From Spirochaetales bacterium (GTDB taxonomy: Bacteria; Spirochaetota; Leptospiria; Leptospirales; Leptonemataceae): a DNA stretch of 64,000 nucleotides. The notes beneath the pieces are model-generated. The model saw nothing but the letters and a program-made list of their open reading frames with translations. It was not told where the DNA came from and did not search any database. The position numbers and the translations under genes were made by a program. The stretch covers positions 558,001-622,000 of the forward strand of contig JABTUL010000002.1 in NCBI GenBank assembly GCA_015075425.1, in the 5' to 3' direction. Shown in pieces: positions 42,369-51,714 of this stretch; position 1 is the first letter of the stretch, and every line of letters begins with the position of its first letter.

Positions 42369-42692
42369 GTGAAAGGCAACGACGTCGATATCAGTCTGGA
42401 AAAATGGGAGAATAAAATTGTCATCAGCATCAAGGGGAAGCTGATGCTGCCTGATGTTTCCTTTGTCCGCAAAGAACTGACCCGGATGATAGAAGAAAAC
42501 GATAAAAACGTAGAAATCCATCTAACGGGATTGCAGCATGTGGATTCTGCAGGAATCGGTCTATTGCTGCAAGCTCATAAAAAGGTGCAGGCAGCGGGAA
42601 AGGACATCTCCTTCAGCGGTCTTGGCGCAGAAGTTCAGAAAATCTTTGCTATGGCCGGGCTCCTGGAAATTCTCAATATTCAGGCCAGATAA
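42369..42692 (+). CDS. STAS-domain anti-sigma factor antagonist (second)
   Basis: 107 aa from a GTG at 42369 preceded by GGGGGC; upstream in-frame starts would add a Cys-rich stretch unlike any STAS protein. The core reads KIVISIKGKLMLPDVSFVRK and VEIHLTGLQHVDSAGIGLLL, with the phosphorylatable Ser in VDSAGIGL. It overlaps serS by 13 bp at its 3' end. Probable partner-switching component. Confidence 0.8.
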   Translation: MKGNDVDISLEKWENKIVISIKGKLMLPDVSFVRKELTRMIEENDKNVEIHLTGLQHVDSAGIGLLLQAHKKVQAAGKDISFSGLGAEVQKIFAMAGLLEILNIQAR

Positions 42693-43942
42693 GGTTTCAG
42701 GCATTCCGGAAGTTCAAAATTCCCATCGGCTGTCTGGTAGTTTTCCAGAATGGCCGCCATGGCCCGGCCTGCAGCAACGCCGGATCCGTTAAGAGTATGG
42801 ACAGGGACCGGTTTTGACGCGGGTCCTGCGGGCCGGTAGCGGATCATGGCCCTGCGTCCCTGAAAATCCAGACAGTTGGAAACCGATGATATTTCCAGGT
42901 AGCGCTTCAGTCCGGGCATCCAGACCTCAAAATCATAAGTTTTAGCCGCGGCAAAACCCATATCACCGGAGCAGAGCAAAAGAATGCGGTAGGGCAGACC
43001 CAGCCGGCCCAGCAAAGATTCAACACAGGACACCATCTCTTCATGGATGCGCTGCGAATCCTCCGGCCGGCAAATCTGGACCAGCTCTACTTTCTGGAAC
43101 TGGTGTACCCTGACCAGACCGCGTGTATCTTTCCCCGCAGCCCCGGCTTCACGACGAAAGCAAGAAGTTGCGGCCGACAGAGCAATGGGCAACTGGTCAC
43201 CCGGAAGGATTTCATCCCGATAGAGATTGACCAGAGGAACCTCAGACGTGGGAATCAAATTGAGCCCGTCCTCGGCAAGCCGATAAAATTCGCCGGCAAA
43301 TTTGGGATACTGCCCGGTGCCTTCCATGCAAGCGTCATTCACCAGTAACGGAACAAAGACCTCCGTATAGCCGTGCTCGCGCGCATGATCCAGCATGAAA
43401 TTGATCAGCGCCCGCTCCAGGCGGGCGCCCATGCCAAAATAAGTATAGAATCGCGAGCCGGCCAGTTTGACTCCCCGCTCAAAATCAAAGAGGCCCAACT
43501 TTTCACCGATTTCATAATGCGGTTGGACTGCAAAGTCCTTTCGGGGAATTTGTCCTCCTTTTTTGATTTCTACATTTCCTTTATCATCAGCTCCGTCCGG
43601 GACATCAGCGGCCACCCAGTTGGGCAGCTCGAGCAGGGAAGTACGGAAGTCCGTTTCTGCCTGACGAAATTCTTCCTCCAGGCCATCAAGCTCGGTACTG
43701 ATTTCTTTTACTTCCTTCTTTAGCGCCTCCGCATCCTTTTGCTTTTTCTGGGCCATGAGTTGACCGATGTTCTTACTCAGGGCATTTTTGCGCCCGCGAA
43801 GTCCGTCCATCTGGCCCTTCAGCGTCTTAAAGCGCTCGACCTGATTTCTGATGGCCTCCACGCCAAATCCGCTGTAATGGCGGCGTGCAAGCATCGTCTC
43901 CAGCTGATCCGGGTCATCGCGGAGCAAATTGCTATCGAGCAT
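42680..43942 (-). CDS. serS: Seryl-tRNA synthetase
   Basis: 420 aa, full length class II synthetase. The N-terminal long antiparallel coiled coil (residues 30-105) binds tRNA-Ser. Motif 2 is SCFRREAGAAGKDTRGL, with the serine-binding TSE loop as LIPTSEVPL; motif 3 is GSGVAAGRAMAAILENYQ. AGGAAGG before the ATG sets the start. It charges tRNA-Ser. Its start overlaps the tatD stop by 11 bp. Confidence 0.96.
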   Translation of the reverse strand: MLDSNLLRDDPDQLETMLARRHYSGFGVEAIRNQVERFKTLKGQMDGLRGRKNALSKNIGQLMAQKKQKDAEALKKEVKEISTELDGLEEEFRQAETDFRTSLLELPNWVAADVPDGADDKGNVEIKKGGQIPRKDFAVQPHYEIGEKLGLFDFERGVKLAGSRFYTYFGMGARLERALINFMLDHAREHGYTEVFVPLLVNDACMEGTGQYPKFAGEFYRLAEDGLNLIPTSEVPLVNLYRDEILPGDQLPIALSAATSCFRREAGAAGKDTRGLVRVHQFQKVELVQICRPEDSQRIHEEMVSCVESLLGRLGLPYRILLLCSGDMGFAAAKTYDFEVWMPGLKRYLEISSVSNCLDFQGRRAMIRYRPAGPASKPVPVHTLNGSGVAAGRAMAAILENYQTADGNFELPECLKPYLA

Positions 43943-44795
43943 ACAGTCCTTCCTGTAAGATCCGTTTCCATTTCAAGAATCGCAGAGAATTTTCATAAAT
44001 AGCACTGATTACATTTTCAGAGGACTCGCCGCATTCGCGCTCCCGCAACCGGGAAAGGAATTCCAGGGTGTGCCGCACGTAGCCTGGCCGATTCACCTCA
44101 CCACGATGGGGCACCGGGGACAGAAAAGGAGCATCAGTTTCCACCAGTAACTGAGAGAGAGGGACGCGACAGGCTCCGGACTGCAGGGCCGTGGCAGTCT
44201 TAAAAGTTAAAATACCACTGTATGAGACAAACCAGCCACGCTCAATAAAGGGAGCCGCTTCTTCATAGGTGTAAGTGAAGCAATGCAGGACTCCCCGAAC
44301 AGAAGGAAACTGGTGCAGAATCTGCAGGGCATCACGCACGGATCTGGTCTCACCGGGCTCATAGACACGACTGTCGCGCAGATGCAAAATGACCGGCAAT
44401 CCCAGGCGTTCCGCCAGTTCAAAAAATGTACGTAAGATAGATTTCTGCTCAGGCGCAAACTCCGTGCTATGAAAGTAATCCAGACCGCATTCGCCAATGC
44501 CCAGAAAATTTCCGTCTGATTCATGGTCTTCAATAAAAGAAACGATTGCCGGAACACTTCCACCCTGGTCTGCAGCTTCCGGATGGAGGCCCGCTGTATA
44601 GGACATTTCGGGCATGTCCGATGCTGCGTTCCAGCGTGAACAGAGTTCCCGGCCCTGCCGGGCTGTTGTCAGATCTGTGGCAATCTGTACGGCATGAGTC
44701 AGACCGTCAGCACAGGCCTCACGCAAAGCCAGGTCCATATCAATGCCCTGACCGGCCATGAGATTGAGATGGCAATGCGTATCGATAAACCGCAC
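43932..44795 (-). CDS. tatD: TatD-family metal-dependent hydrolase (DNase)
   Basis: 287 aa, TIM-barrel amidohydrolase. Metal ligands: FIDTHCHLNLM at the start, FLGIGECGLDYFHS, VILHLRDS, GVLHCFTYT and VETDAPFLSPVPHRGEVNRP. TatD proteins have 3'-5' exonuclease activity and belong to general DNA upkeep. A GTG start is used. Overlaps serS. Confidence 0.92.
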   Translation of the reverse strand: MRFIDTHCHLNLMAGQGIDMDLALREACADGLTHAVQIATDLTTARQGRELCSRWNAASDMPEMSYTAGLHPEAADQGGSVPAIVSFIEDHESDGNFLGIGECGLDYFHSTEFAPEQKSILRTFFELAERLGLPVILHLRDSRVYEPGETRSVRDALQILHQFPSVRGVLHCFTYTYEEAAPFIERGWFVSYSGILTFKTATALQSGACRVPLSQLLVETDAPFLSPVPHRGEVNRPGYVRHTLEFLSRLRERECGESSENVISAIYENSLRFLKWKRILQEGLYAR

Positions 44796-44874
44796 AGGCT
44801 ATGGCCGGACGGTTCCGGTTTGTGCAAAGCAATTTTTATTTGTCGGCCTGAGCGGGGCTTGAATCTGAAGACCT

Positions 44875-46614
44875 ATGAATGCCTCCCTTGCCGCCGCGCT
44901 GGCCCTGCTCGCTTATGCTCTGGGGTACTGGTTGTACAGCGGTTACCTTTCGCGGAGTGTCTTTGGCCTGCGTCCGGATGTGGCCACCCCGGCAGTGCGC
45001 TTGAACGATGGCGTGGATTACGTACCGACAAATCCCTGGGTATTGTTCGGGCATCACTATGCTTCCATTGCAGGTCTGGCTCCCATGCTGGGCCCGGCCG
45101 TGGCCGTGATTTGGGGCTGGCTTCCGGCTTTGATCTGGGTGGTACTGGGTGCTTTATTCATCGGTTGCGTTCATGACTTTGGTTCTATGGTTGTCAGTCT
45201 GCGCGCACGTGGGCGGAGCATTGGTATGGTGGCCGAAGGCATCATGGGCCGTCGCGCCAAAACTCTATTTCACCTTATCATTTTCTTTCTGGTGGCTCTG
45301 GCCATGGGAGTGTTTGTTTATGTGATCGCCCTTTTGTTCAGCCCGGCCCCCACACCGGAAGATGCCGCTGTGCATTTTCCCCAGGCAGTTCTGCCAAGCG
45401 CAGCCCTCATGGTCATTGCCGCACTCATGGGTTTCTTACATTACCGGCGTGGCCTTCCCTGGAAAATCCTGGCACCCATCGGCTTTGCTCTGACACTCCT
45501 TTTTACTTACGTTGGCCAGAGACCCGATGTCGTTTCTTTTACCGGCCTTGATGTTCATGGCTATGCCCCGGACGTTCAGGGCTGGAGCTTCATACTGCTG
45601 GGTTACGCATTCCTGGCCTCTGTCCTGCCAGTATGGTCTTTACTCCAACCGCGCGACTTCCTGAACAGCCTTCTGCTCTATTTGGGGCTCATTGCCCTGT
45701 ACGGCGGACTTTTTCTGTTAAGCCCGGAGTTCACGGCTCCGGCATTCCGCGCCAATCCGGAAGGAGCACCTTCCATTTTTCCCGCTGTTTTTATCATCAT
45801 CGCCTGTGGCGCAGCCAGTGGTTTTCATAGCCTGGTTTCCAGCGGCACCACAGCCAAGCAGATAGCGCGGGAAACGCATGCCAGACCGATTGGTTACGGA
45901 GGTATGATTGGTGAATCTTTGCTCGGACTTTTAGCCGTTCTGGCCACAACGGCGGGTATCATGTCAGACCAGTGGGAAGTGCGCTACGCCAGCTGGAAAT
46001 CGATGGGCGGGCTGGGGGCGCAAATCGGCGTCTTTATCCAGGGCTGCGGAACTTTCCTTTCTGCCTGGGGGATTGATCCCTATCTGGGTTCTTCTTTTGT
46101 GAGTTTGATTGTGGTAAGCTATGCCCTGACCTCTCTCGATAGCGCTACGCGACTTTTGCGCTACAATATAGAAGAAATGGCCGAAAGCGCCCGTATCCCT
46201 TTACCTCAGGGGGTCTACCGTTCCCTCATTACCGGCAGCATGGCCGTGGCCGCGATTGCGTTTTTTGCCTTCTACCGTATCAACGGAAAGGCAGCCGGGC
46301 TTGCTCTCTGGGAGTTGTTTGGAACTACGAACCAGCTTCTCGCTGCCCTGGCGCTTCTTGTTGTATCTTTGTATCTTTACCAGCGCCGTCGCAATTACCT
46401 CGTTGCTCTGGTGCCCATGCTTTTCCTCCTGGTGGCTACAGTTCATTCCATGTGGGAGAATATCCAGAAATTCTGGGATCATAAGGAATGGCCCCTGTTT
46501 GTTGTCGGTGCCGCTCTTCTGGGGCTTGCTGCCTGGCTGATCCTGGAAGCCATAGCTACGGCCCGGCGGTTCAAAAAATCAAATCCGGAAACGGAACCGG
46601 ATATTCTGGTATAG
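44875..46614 (+). CDS. cstA: CstA-family carbon starvation/peptide or pyruvate transporter
   Basis: 579 aa, about sixteen membrane helices. CstA signatures are clear: GVDYVPTNPWVLFGHHYASIAGLAPM is replaced here without gaps, with VPTNPWVLFGHHYASIAG and GPAVAVIWGWLPALIWVVLG; later AAVCGAxSGFHSLxSSGTT appears as GAASGFHSLVSSGTTAKQ. The family takes up pyruvate or peptides during carbon limitation. Shorter than E. coli CstA (701 aa), typical of the DUF-containing short group. Divergent from tatD. Confidence 0.9.
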   Translation: MNASLAAALALLAYALGYWLYSGYLSRSVFGLRPDVATPAVRLNDGVDYVPTNPWVLFGHHYASIAGLAPMLGPAVAVIWGWLPALIWVVLGALFIGCVHDFGSMVVSLRARGRSIGMVAEGIMGRRAKTLFHLIIFFLVALAMGVFVYVIALLFSPAPTPEDAAVHFPQAVLPSAALMVIAALMGFLHYRRGLPWKILAPIGFALTLLFTYVGQRPDVVSFTGLDVHGYAPDVQGWSFILLGYAFLASVLPVWSLLQPRDFLNSLLLYLGLIALYGGLFLLSPEFTAPAFRANPEGAPSIFPAVFIIIACGAASGFHSLVSSGTTAKQIARETHARPIGYGGMIGESLLGLLAVLATTAGIMSDQWEVRYASWKSMGGLGAQIGVFIQGCGTFLSAWGIDPYLGSSFVSLIVVSYALTSLDSATRLLRYNIEEMAESARIPLPQGVYRSLITGSMAVAAIAFFAFYRINGKAAGLALWELFGTTNQLLAALALLVVSLYLYQRRRNYLVALVPMLFLLVATVHSMWENIQKFWDHKEWPLFVVGAALLGLAAWLILEAIATARRFKKSNPETEPDILV

Positions 46615-46621
46615 CCGACTT

Positions 46622-47386
46622 TTAGCTCCTGGCATCAGGAGCTGATCTGGAAAAGTAGATTTCCGCAGCTCCGGCCAGACCGATGGACGGGGCCAGTATG
46701 ACCCCCGCGCCTGGTAGAAATAAACAGAGAACGTAGCCCAGACCAAGGCCCAGCATTTCGGGTCTAAACTCGCGCAGTTTCTTTTTGCGCTCTGAATGCA
46801 TCTTGTGTTCTTTTTCAATAAAGAGAATCATCAAACTGCGAGCGTTGAAATAGGCCTCAAAGGGCATGATGAAAAGGATTTGCAATGGTCCCAGAAAGAT
46901 CGTTGTGATGAGCAGGAAGAGCGACAGTAGAGCCTGCCATAGACTGGCCCAGAAGCCACGCAAAGCATTGACTATGTCCTGGGCAAAGGTCGTGGTAAGC
47001 CGACGGCCATAAAAGGCTTCTTCCAGCTTCTCCTGCATGGGTCCGAGAAACGGGACAATCCAGAGCGCTGCCAGCAACCGAAAACTAAAAATAAAAACAA
47101 GGAAAGTGGTAAAGAAAGCAAAGCCGGCAGCCAGGACATCCAGCCAGCCTGGCAATCCCAGCTCCCGCAACCATTCCTGAAATAAATTCACAAAATACAC
47201 CAGAAGAAAAACAGCCAGCGCTGTTCCGGTCAAAAGACTCAGAATCCCTGGCAGTATCACATAAGAATAAAGATTACGCTTGCGAATGGTGGCCCAGCCA
47301 TGAACAAAAGCCTGTAGACCCTGGACAATTCGCTTGAGATGAAAAAGGGAGGCCCAGCCGAGCAGACGATCCCGGAGCAATTTCAT
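46622..47386 (-). CDS. EI24/CysZ-like membrane protein
   Basis: 254 aa with four long hydrophobic segments. IVQGLQAFVHGWATIRKRNL at the start and FRLLAALWIVPFLGPMQEKL in the middle match the EI24/CysZ (DUF540) family, as does FEAYFNARSLMILFIEKEHK, which resembles its FLDYPMERRRL-type loop. CysZ imports sulfate in enterobacteria; no sulfur genes are nearby, so substrate is open. ATGA overlap with the HATPase gene. Confidence 0.7.
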   Translation of the reverse strand: MKLLRDRLLGWASLFHLKRIVQGLQAFVHGWATIRKRNLYSYVILPGILSLLTGTALAVFLLVYFVNLFQEWLRELGLPGWLDVLAAGFAFFTTFLVFIFSFRLLAALWIVPFLGPMQEKLEEAFYGRRLTTTFAQDIVNALRGFWASLWQALLSLFLLITTIFLGPLQILFIMPFEAYFNARSLMILFIEKEHKMHSERKKKLREFRPEMLGLGLGYVLCLFLPGAGVILAPSIGLAGAAEIYFSRSAPDARS

Positions 47387-48078
47387 GTTTGTGCCGCGGC
47401 CAGCTCCCGGCTACTGTGATAGTTCTCCGTAAAAGGGAACTCCACGCGCGCAACAGTACGATCGCTTAAAGTAAAAATCCTGAACAATCCAGGATCAATG
47501 TTTTCGCTCTTGAGCATGATGAGTATCAGAGCAATTCCAAGACCAGCCCCTTCCGCATTGTCCATATTATCCATGTAAAATTCCGCAATATCGTTGTAGC
47601 CCATCCCTTTTTTCATTTTTTCGCGCAGGCGTTTCTCTTCAATGGGTGTGATTGTGGAATTGTTTTCGATTTCTATTTTCATCCCGTCAGGGCTGTGGCT
47701 GATGAATATCTTTACACTGATGTCCCGTTCGCGCGCCTTTTTGCCGTAGACTTCATTCATTTGTGGATCACGAAATTCTTGTTTGAAGGCGGTCATGCCC
47801 CGCTCATATTCTGACTCATTCAAAAGATCCAGGTTGTTGTCCTCAAAAAAGATGCGCTTCTGGTTGGCTTTCACTCCGTTGATGGTCAGTTCTTTGGTGA
47901 TGGTGTAGACCGTATCCAGGAGGTCTCCCCGGCCGTACTTCTCAAGGATGAGTTTTAAGGTGTGCAGGATGTATTTTTCCACCTTTTCATTGATTTTGCT
48001 CGATTGGAGAGCCACCCCTTCCGACTGATTTACAATGAGAGCGATGTCCCGTTCCAGGTCAAAAAAGCTCTTTCCCAT
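47383..48078 (-). CDS. HATPase-domain protein, likely anti-sigma/serine kinase type
   Basis: 231 aa from the ATG at 48076-48078. GHKL-type ATP-binding motifs: N-box TKELTINGVKANQKRI and the G1-box region DNAEGAGLGIALILIMLK. The N-terminal 60 residues lack a phosphorylatable His domain, so it is not an ordinary sensor kinase. It resembles the cytoplasmic ATP-binding proteins of spirochaetes that are thought to act in partner switching with STAS proteins, of which two lie 5 kb away. Function inferred. Confidence 0.7.
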   Translation of the reverse strand: MGKSFFDLERDIALIVNQSEGVALQSSKINEKVEKYILHTLKLILEKYGRGDLLDTVYTITKELTINGVKANQKRIFFEDNNLDLLNESEYERGMTAFKQEFRDPQMNEVYGKKARERDISVKIFISHSPDGMKIEIENNSTITPIEEKRLREKMKKGMGYNDIAEFYMDNMDNAEGAGLGIALILIMLKSENIDPGLFRIFTLSDRTVARVEFPFTENYHSSRELAAAQT

Positions 48079-48194
48079 AATTTTGCGCGCCCTCGGAGGC
48101 AAATGCCTCAGTACCTATGTTTATCGGCAGGACGATCAGAAAAAAGTCGCCATTCGGGGTAGCTTTTTTTTCCTTGCCTCACCAAGGAAGCCCT

Positions 48195-48791
48195 ATGAAA
48201 AATAGCAAATTATCGCATAAACTCATCCCTCTCATGCTGGCACTGTTTCTGTCCGGGTGCGGCTACAATGCCATTCAGGAGACTGACGAGCAGGTCAAAG
48301 CGGCCTGGGCAGAGGTACTGAACCAGTACAAACGGCGTGCAGATTTAATTCCCAACCTGGTCAATGTCGTAAAAGGCTACGCTGCCCATGAAAAAGAGGT
48401 CCTGCAGGGTGTGGCTGATGCCCGATCCCGGGTTGGATCCATTCAGGCCACTCCGGAGCTGATCAACGACCCGGCAGCCTTCAATAAATTCATCGCTGCT
48501 CAGAATGGCATGCAATCGGCTCTGTCCCGATTGATGCTGGTGGTGGAAAACTATCCCAACCTCAAGGCCGATGCAAATTTTCGCGATCTACAGGCCCAGA
48601 TTGAAGGGACTGAGAACAGGATCACTGTGGCTCGCAATCGTTATATAAAGGCAGTTCAGGAATACAATCTTATGATCCGGCGATTCCCGTCCAATATCAC
48701 GGCCCGAGTTTTTGGCTATGTGATCAAGCCCACCTTTGAGGTGGAAAATGAGGCGGAAATTTCCCGCCCGCCGGAAGTAAAGTTTGAATAG
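48195..48791 (+). CDS. lemA: LemA-family lipoprotein
   Basis: 198 aa from the ATG at 48195 with AAGGAAG in front. Signal ends in LFLSGC, so lipid attachment is likely. LemA signatures follow: EQVKAAWAEVLNQYKRRADL, IPNLVNVVKGYAAHEKEVL, and RLMLVVENYPNLKADANFRD, a coiled helical bundle. LemA genes are almost always followed by TPM-domain genes as here; the pair's function is unknown, perhaps envelope stress. Overlaps the next gene by eight bases. Confidence 0.92.
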   Translation: MKNSKLSHKLIPLMLALFLSGCGYNAIQETDEQVKAAWAEVLNQYKRRADLIPNLVNVVKGYAAHEKEVLQGVADARSRVGSIQATPELINDPAAFNKFIAAQNGMQSALSRLMLVVENYPNLKADANFRDLQAQIEGTENRITVARNRYIKAVQEYNLMIRRFPSNITARVFGYVIKPTFEVENEAEISRPPEVKFE

Positions 48792-49614
48792 ATTTTCCTT
48801 TACGGTATTTGCTCTGGGCCTGAACCTTGCGCTCCTGGCGCAAGAAGTGGAAATCCCTCCTTTACAGAGGCGGGTGACGGATCTTACGTCAACGCTGAGT
48901 TCGGGCCAGGTGGAGCAGATTGAAGCCCGGCTCAAAGCTCTTGAAGATAGCAAAGGCAGCCAGATTGCTGTGCTGCTCGTACCCACAACGCAACCGGAAG
49001 CCATTGAACAGTATTCCATCCGGGTGGCAGAAAAGTGGAAGCTGGGCCGCAAAGGTGTCGATGATGGCGTGCTCTTTCTGATTGCCATTCAGGATCGGGC
49101 CATGCGCATAGAGGTCGGCTACGGCCTGGAAGGGGCCCTCACGGATGCGCTCACCAAACGGATCATCGCTGAAGTCATAACACCCTACTTCCGGGCAGAA
49201 GACTACAATGGCGGCATCAACGCGGGAGTGGATGCTATGATCGCCGTGATCAACGGTGAAGAGCTACCCGCTCCGACGGACAAAGAGTCCGGTTCAAGCT
49301 CGGGTATCAGTGAAACGTTCCTCAACATCCTTGTAGCCGTTGGCCTGGTTGGAGGACTCATTCTGCGTGGCCTCCTGGGTCGTTTACTGGGCTCAACCGT
49401 TATGGGACTCGGTGTTTTTCTGGTTTCTTTAATATTCCTGAGTTTTCTGCAAGCAGCTCTCGCTGGCTTTATTGTGTTCATCATCGTGCTTCTTGCTGGA
49501 GTGGGTGGCGGTAGCGGTGGAAGCTGGTCCTCGGGTAGTGGCGGCTTCAGTTCCGGAGGTTTCTCCGGGGGCGGCGGCAGTTTTGGTGGGGGCGGATCCT
49601 CGGGCAGGTGGTAA
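48784..49614 (+). CDS. TPM-domain (YgcG-like) membrane protein with glycine-rich tail
   Basis: 276 aa from a TTG inside the lemA end. Signal peptide (FSFTVFALGLNLALLAQ), then the TPM domain (VTDLTSTLSSGQVEQIEARL, GVDDGVLFLIAIQDRAMRIE, VGYGLEGALTDALTKRII), two membrane helices (residues 178-235), and a tail of GGSGGSWSSG-type repeats that ends GGGGSSGRW. Same layout as YgcG/Psb32-family proteins. Middle gene of the lemA operon. Confidence 0.88.
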   Translation: MNRFSFTVFALGLNLALLAQEVEIPPLQRRVTDLTSTLSSGQVEQIEARLKALEDSKGSQIAVLLVPTTQPEAIEQYSIRVAEKWKLGRKGVDDGVLFLIAIQDRAMRIEVGYGLEGALTDALTKRIIAEVITPYFRAEDYNGGINAGVDAMIAVINGEELPAPTDKESGSSSGISETFLNILVAVGLVGGLILRGLLGRLLGSTVMGLGVFLVSLIFLSFLQAALAGFIVFIIVLLAGVGGGSGGSWSSGSGGFSSGGFSGGGGSFGGGGSSGRW

Positions 49615-49618
49615 CAGT

Positions 49619-50113
49619 ATGCTGAAACGATTTTTAAGACATTTGTTTATGGGACGCTGGCGGGTGCATCATCTCTTTCCGGATGCAGCCATGCAAGAGA
49701 TCACGGCGGCCATCAAGACCTCAGAGAACACGCACAGGGGAGAAATCTGTTTTGCCGTGGAAGCATCGCTTTCCCCGGTGGAAATTTTTCAGAAGAAATC
49801 CGGCCGGGATCGCGCGGTCGATGTATTCTCACAATTGCGTATCTGGGATACGGAAGAAAATACCGGTGTGCTCATCTACCTCCTGCTGGCTGACCATGAT
49901 ATTGAAATCATTGCCGATCGCGGCATCCATCGGGCGGTGAATTCAGCTACCTGGGAAGAAATCTGCAAAGAAATGGAAAATGCTTTCCGGGCCGGACTTT
50001 TTGGCAAGGGTGTTGTGGAAGGGATCAAGCGCATCACGCACGTCCTGGCCACCCATTATCCGTCTGCGGGGGGTGGATCCAATGAATTGCCGGACAAACC
50101 CGTGATCCTTTAA
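49619..50113 (+). CDS. TPM-domain soluble protein
   Basis: 164 aa from the ATG at 49619, five bases after the stop of the previous gene. No signal peptide or membrane helix. TPM features: HHLFPDAAMQEITAAIKTSE, GEICFAVEASLSP, RIWDTEENTGVLIYLLLADH, and EIIADRGIHRAVNSATWEEI. It is the third member of the common lemA-TPM-TPM set and probably works beside the membrane-bound relative. Confidence 0.85.
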   Translation: MLKRFLRHLFMGRWRVHHLFPDAAMQEITAAIKTSENTHRGEICFAVEASLSPVEIFQKKSGRDRAVDVFSQLRIWDTEENTGVLIYLLLADHDIEIIADRGIHRAVNSATWEEICKEMENAFRAGLFGKGVVEGIKRITHVLATHYPSAGGGSNELPDKPVIL

Positions 50114-50120
50114 TAATACC

Positions 50121-50846
50121 GTGCAGGTATCGGTTATCATTCCTGCACTCAATGAAGAAGAGACCCTGGGGCGGACGCTGCGCTGCCTGAACTCAATGGA
50201 ACCACCGGCATTCGAGTGCATTGTAGTGGATGGTGGCAGCTCCGATCACACAGTTGCCATTGCCGACTCTCTGGGAGCGCGGGTTCTTGTGGAAAAACCA
50301 GGGCGGTCCCGGCAACTCAATTCAGGGGCCCGGGAAGCCACAGGCGATATTTTGTGTTTTGTGCACGCCGATACTCTGGTTCCCGATGATCTGGTAGTTG
50401 TCCTCAGGCGCACCCTGGCCGATGAGCGAATTTCCCTGGGTGGCTTCATTTCTCTGATGGCCGGGCCCGACCGTACCCGCTGGGGGACCTCATTTCATAA
50501 TTTTATAAAAACCTACTATGCTCCTCTGCTCTTCCGGCCTTTCCTCTTTTTGCGCGGCGGACGGCTCCTTTTTGGAGACCAGGTGATGTTTTGCCGCCGC
50601 GCCGACTTCCTGAAAGTAGGTGGATTTGATCCGGATCTGCCCATCATGGAAGAGGCCGATCTATGCATCAAACTCTCCTATCTGGGTCGTGTCCGCCAGG
50701 TAAATCGTGTCGTCCAGTCCTCAGACCGACGCGTGGCTAAATGGGGCGCCCTGAAGGCCAATGCGATCTTCCTGTACATTGGCATGCTCTGGGGGCTGGG
50801 AGTTTCTGGACATTTCCTGAAGAAGGCCTACAAAGATGTGCGTTGA
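50121..50846 (+). CDS. GT2 glycosyltransferase (TIGR04283-like)
   Basis: 241 aa from a GTG. VSVIIPALNEEETLGRTLRC, CIVVDGGSSDHTVAIA, RSRQLNSGAREATGDILCFV, then HADT as the metal-binding motif and FGDQVMFCRRADFLKVGGF. These segments, especially GRSRQLNxGA and HADT, define the TIGR04283 group of family 2 glycosyltransferases often found near selenium or radical SAM genes; none are visible here. Seven bases after the TPM gene, so it may share the lemA transcript. Confidence 0.82.
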   Translation: MQVSVIIPALNEEETLGRTLRCLNSMEPPAFECIVVDGGSSDHTVAIADSLGARVLVEKPGRSRQLNSGAREATGDILCFVHADTLVPDDLVVVLRRTLADERISLGGFISLMAGPDRTRWGTSFHNFIKTYYAPLLFRPFLFLRGGRLLFGDQVMFCRRADFLKVGGFDPDLPIMEEADLCIKLSYLGRVRQVNRVVQSSDRRVAKWGALKANAIFLYIGMLWGLGVSGHFLKKAYKDVR

Positions 50847-51702
50847 TTTTTCTGTAAGGATCCAGAGGGTTTTGCGACAAATGAGCGTGGGCTGGCGGCA
50901 AGCGTTGATCCTCTTGAGTCTTTGTGGAACTCTGTCCTGCTACCGGGATATGACCCTTGTGCGTCGGCTTTTCTACCCCGCGGAAATGGATATGCGCGGT
51001 GGACCCGGACCCGACACGGCCGGGAGAGCGACTTCCTATCCTCTCTACGCGCGGCTCCTGGGTCGCTATGTCAGGGACGGCTTTGTCGACTACGGCGCAT
51101 TGAAGCAGGAGAAGACCGCACTCGATCAGGTGCTGGCTGCCATGTCAGCAGAAAAGGTGGATTCCCTCAGTAAATACGAACAAATCGCCTTTTATATCAA
51201 TCTCTACAATGCAGCAACATTGCGTCTGATTCTTGACTATCCAGGCATCAAAAGCATCCACGACATCCCGGCTGAGAAACGCTGGAAAGACCGGCGCTGG
51301 AATGTCCAGGGAAAACTACTGAGCCTTGATGACCTCGAACATGAAATTTTACGCAAAGAGTACAGGCTACCCTGGGTGCATTTCGTTTTAACCTGTGCCT
51401 CGCAGGGCTGCCCGGTTCTGCGCTCGAGCCCCTATTCCGGAAAAGGATTACAGCAACAGTTGCAGAAGCAAACAGAAATTTTCTTTGCACGGTCGGATAG
51501 CTACCGGCTGGACAGGAAAAAGAAAATACTGTATCTTTCTGAACTGCTGGACTGGTATCGTGGGGATCTCGTCAGCTATTCTGGATCGGTACTCGACTTC
51601 ATGATGGATTATGCACCGGATTCTGACCGGGCATTCCTTCGTGAACAAAGACCGCGCATTGGTTACTTGAAATATTCCTGGGATCTCAACGGTTCCTGGT
51701 AA
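50836..51702 (+). CDS. DUF547 lipoprotein
   Basis: 288 aa from the ATG at 50836, overlapping the glycosyltransferase by 11 bp; an ATG at 50881 would give a tighter lipoprotein signal (ALILLSLCGTLSC). DUF547 features: YEQIAFYINLYNAATLRLIL, KLLSLDDLEHEILRKEY, and VHFVLTCASQGCPVLRSSPY with the Asn, His and Cys residues that suggest a papain-like active site. Function is unknown. It commonly neighbours TIGR04283 glycosyltransferases, as here. Confidence 0.85.
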   Translation: MCVDFSVRIQRVLRQMSVGWRQALILLSLCGTLSCYRDMTLVRRLFYPAEMDMRGGPGPDTAGRATSYPLYARLLGRYVRDGFVDYGALKQEKTALDQVLAAMSAEKVDSLSKYEQIAFYINLYNAATLRLILDYPGIKSIHDIPAEKRWKDRRWNVQGKLLSLDDLEHEILRKEYRLPWVHFVLTCASQGCPVLRSSPYSGKGLQQQLQKQTEIFFARSDSYRLDRKKKILYLSELLDWYRGDLVSYSGSVLDFMMDYAPDSDRAFLREQRPRIGYLKYSWDLNGSW

Positions 51703-51714
51703 AACCGGTAGTTT

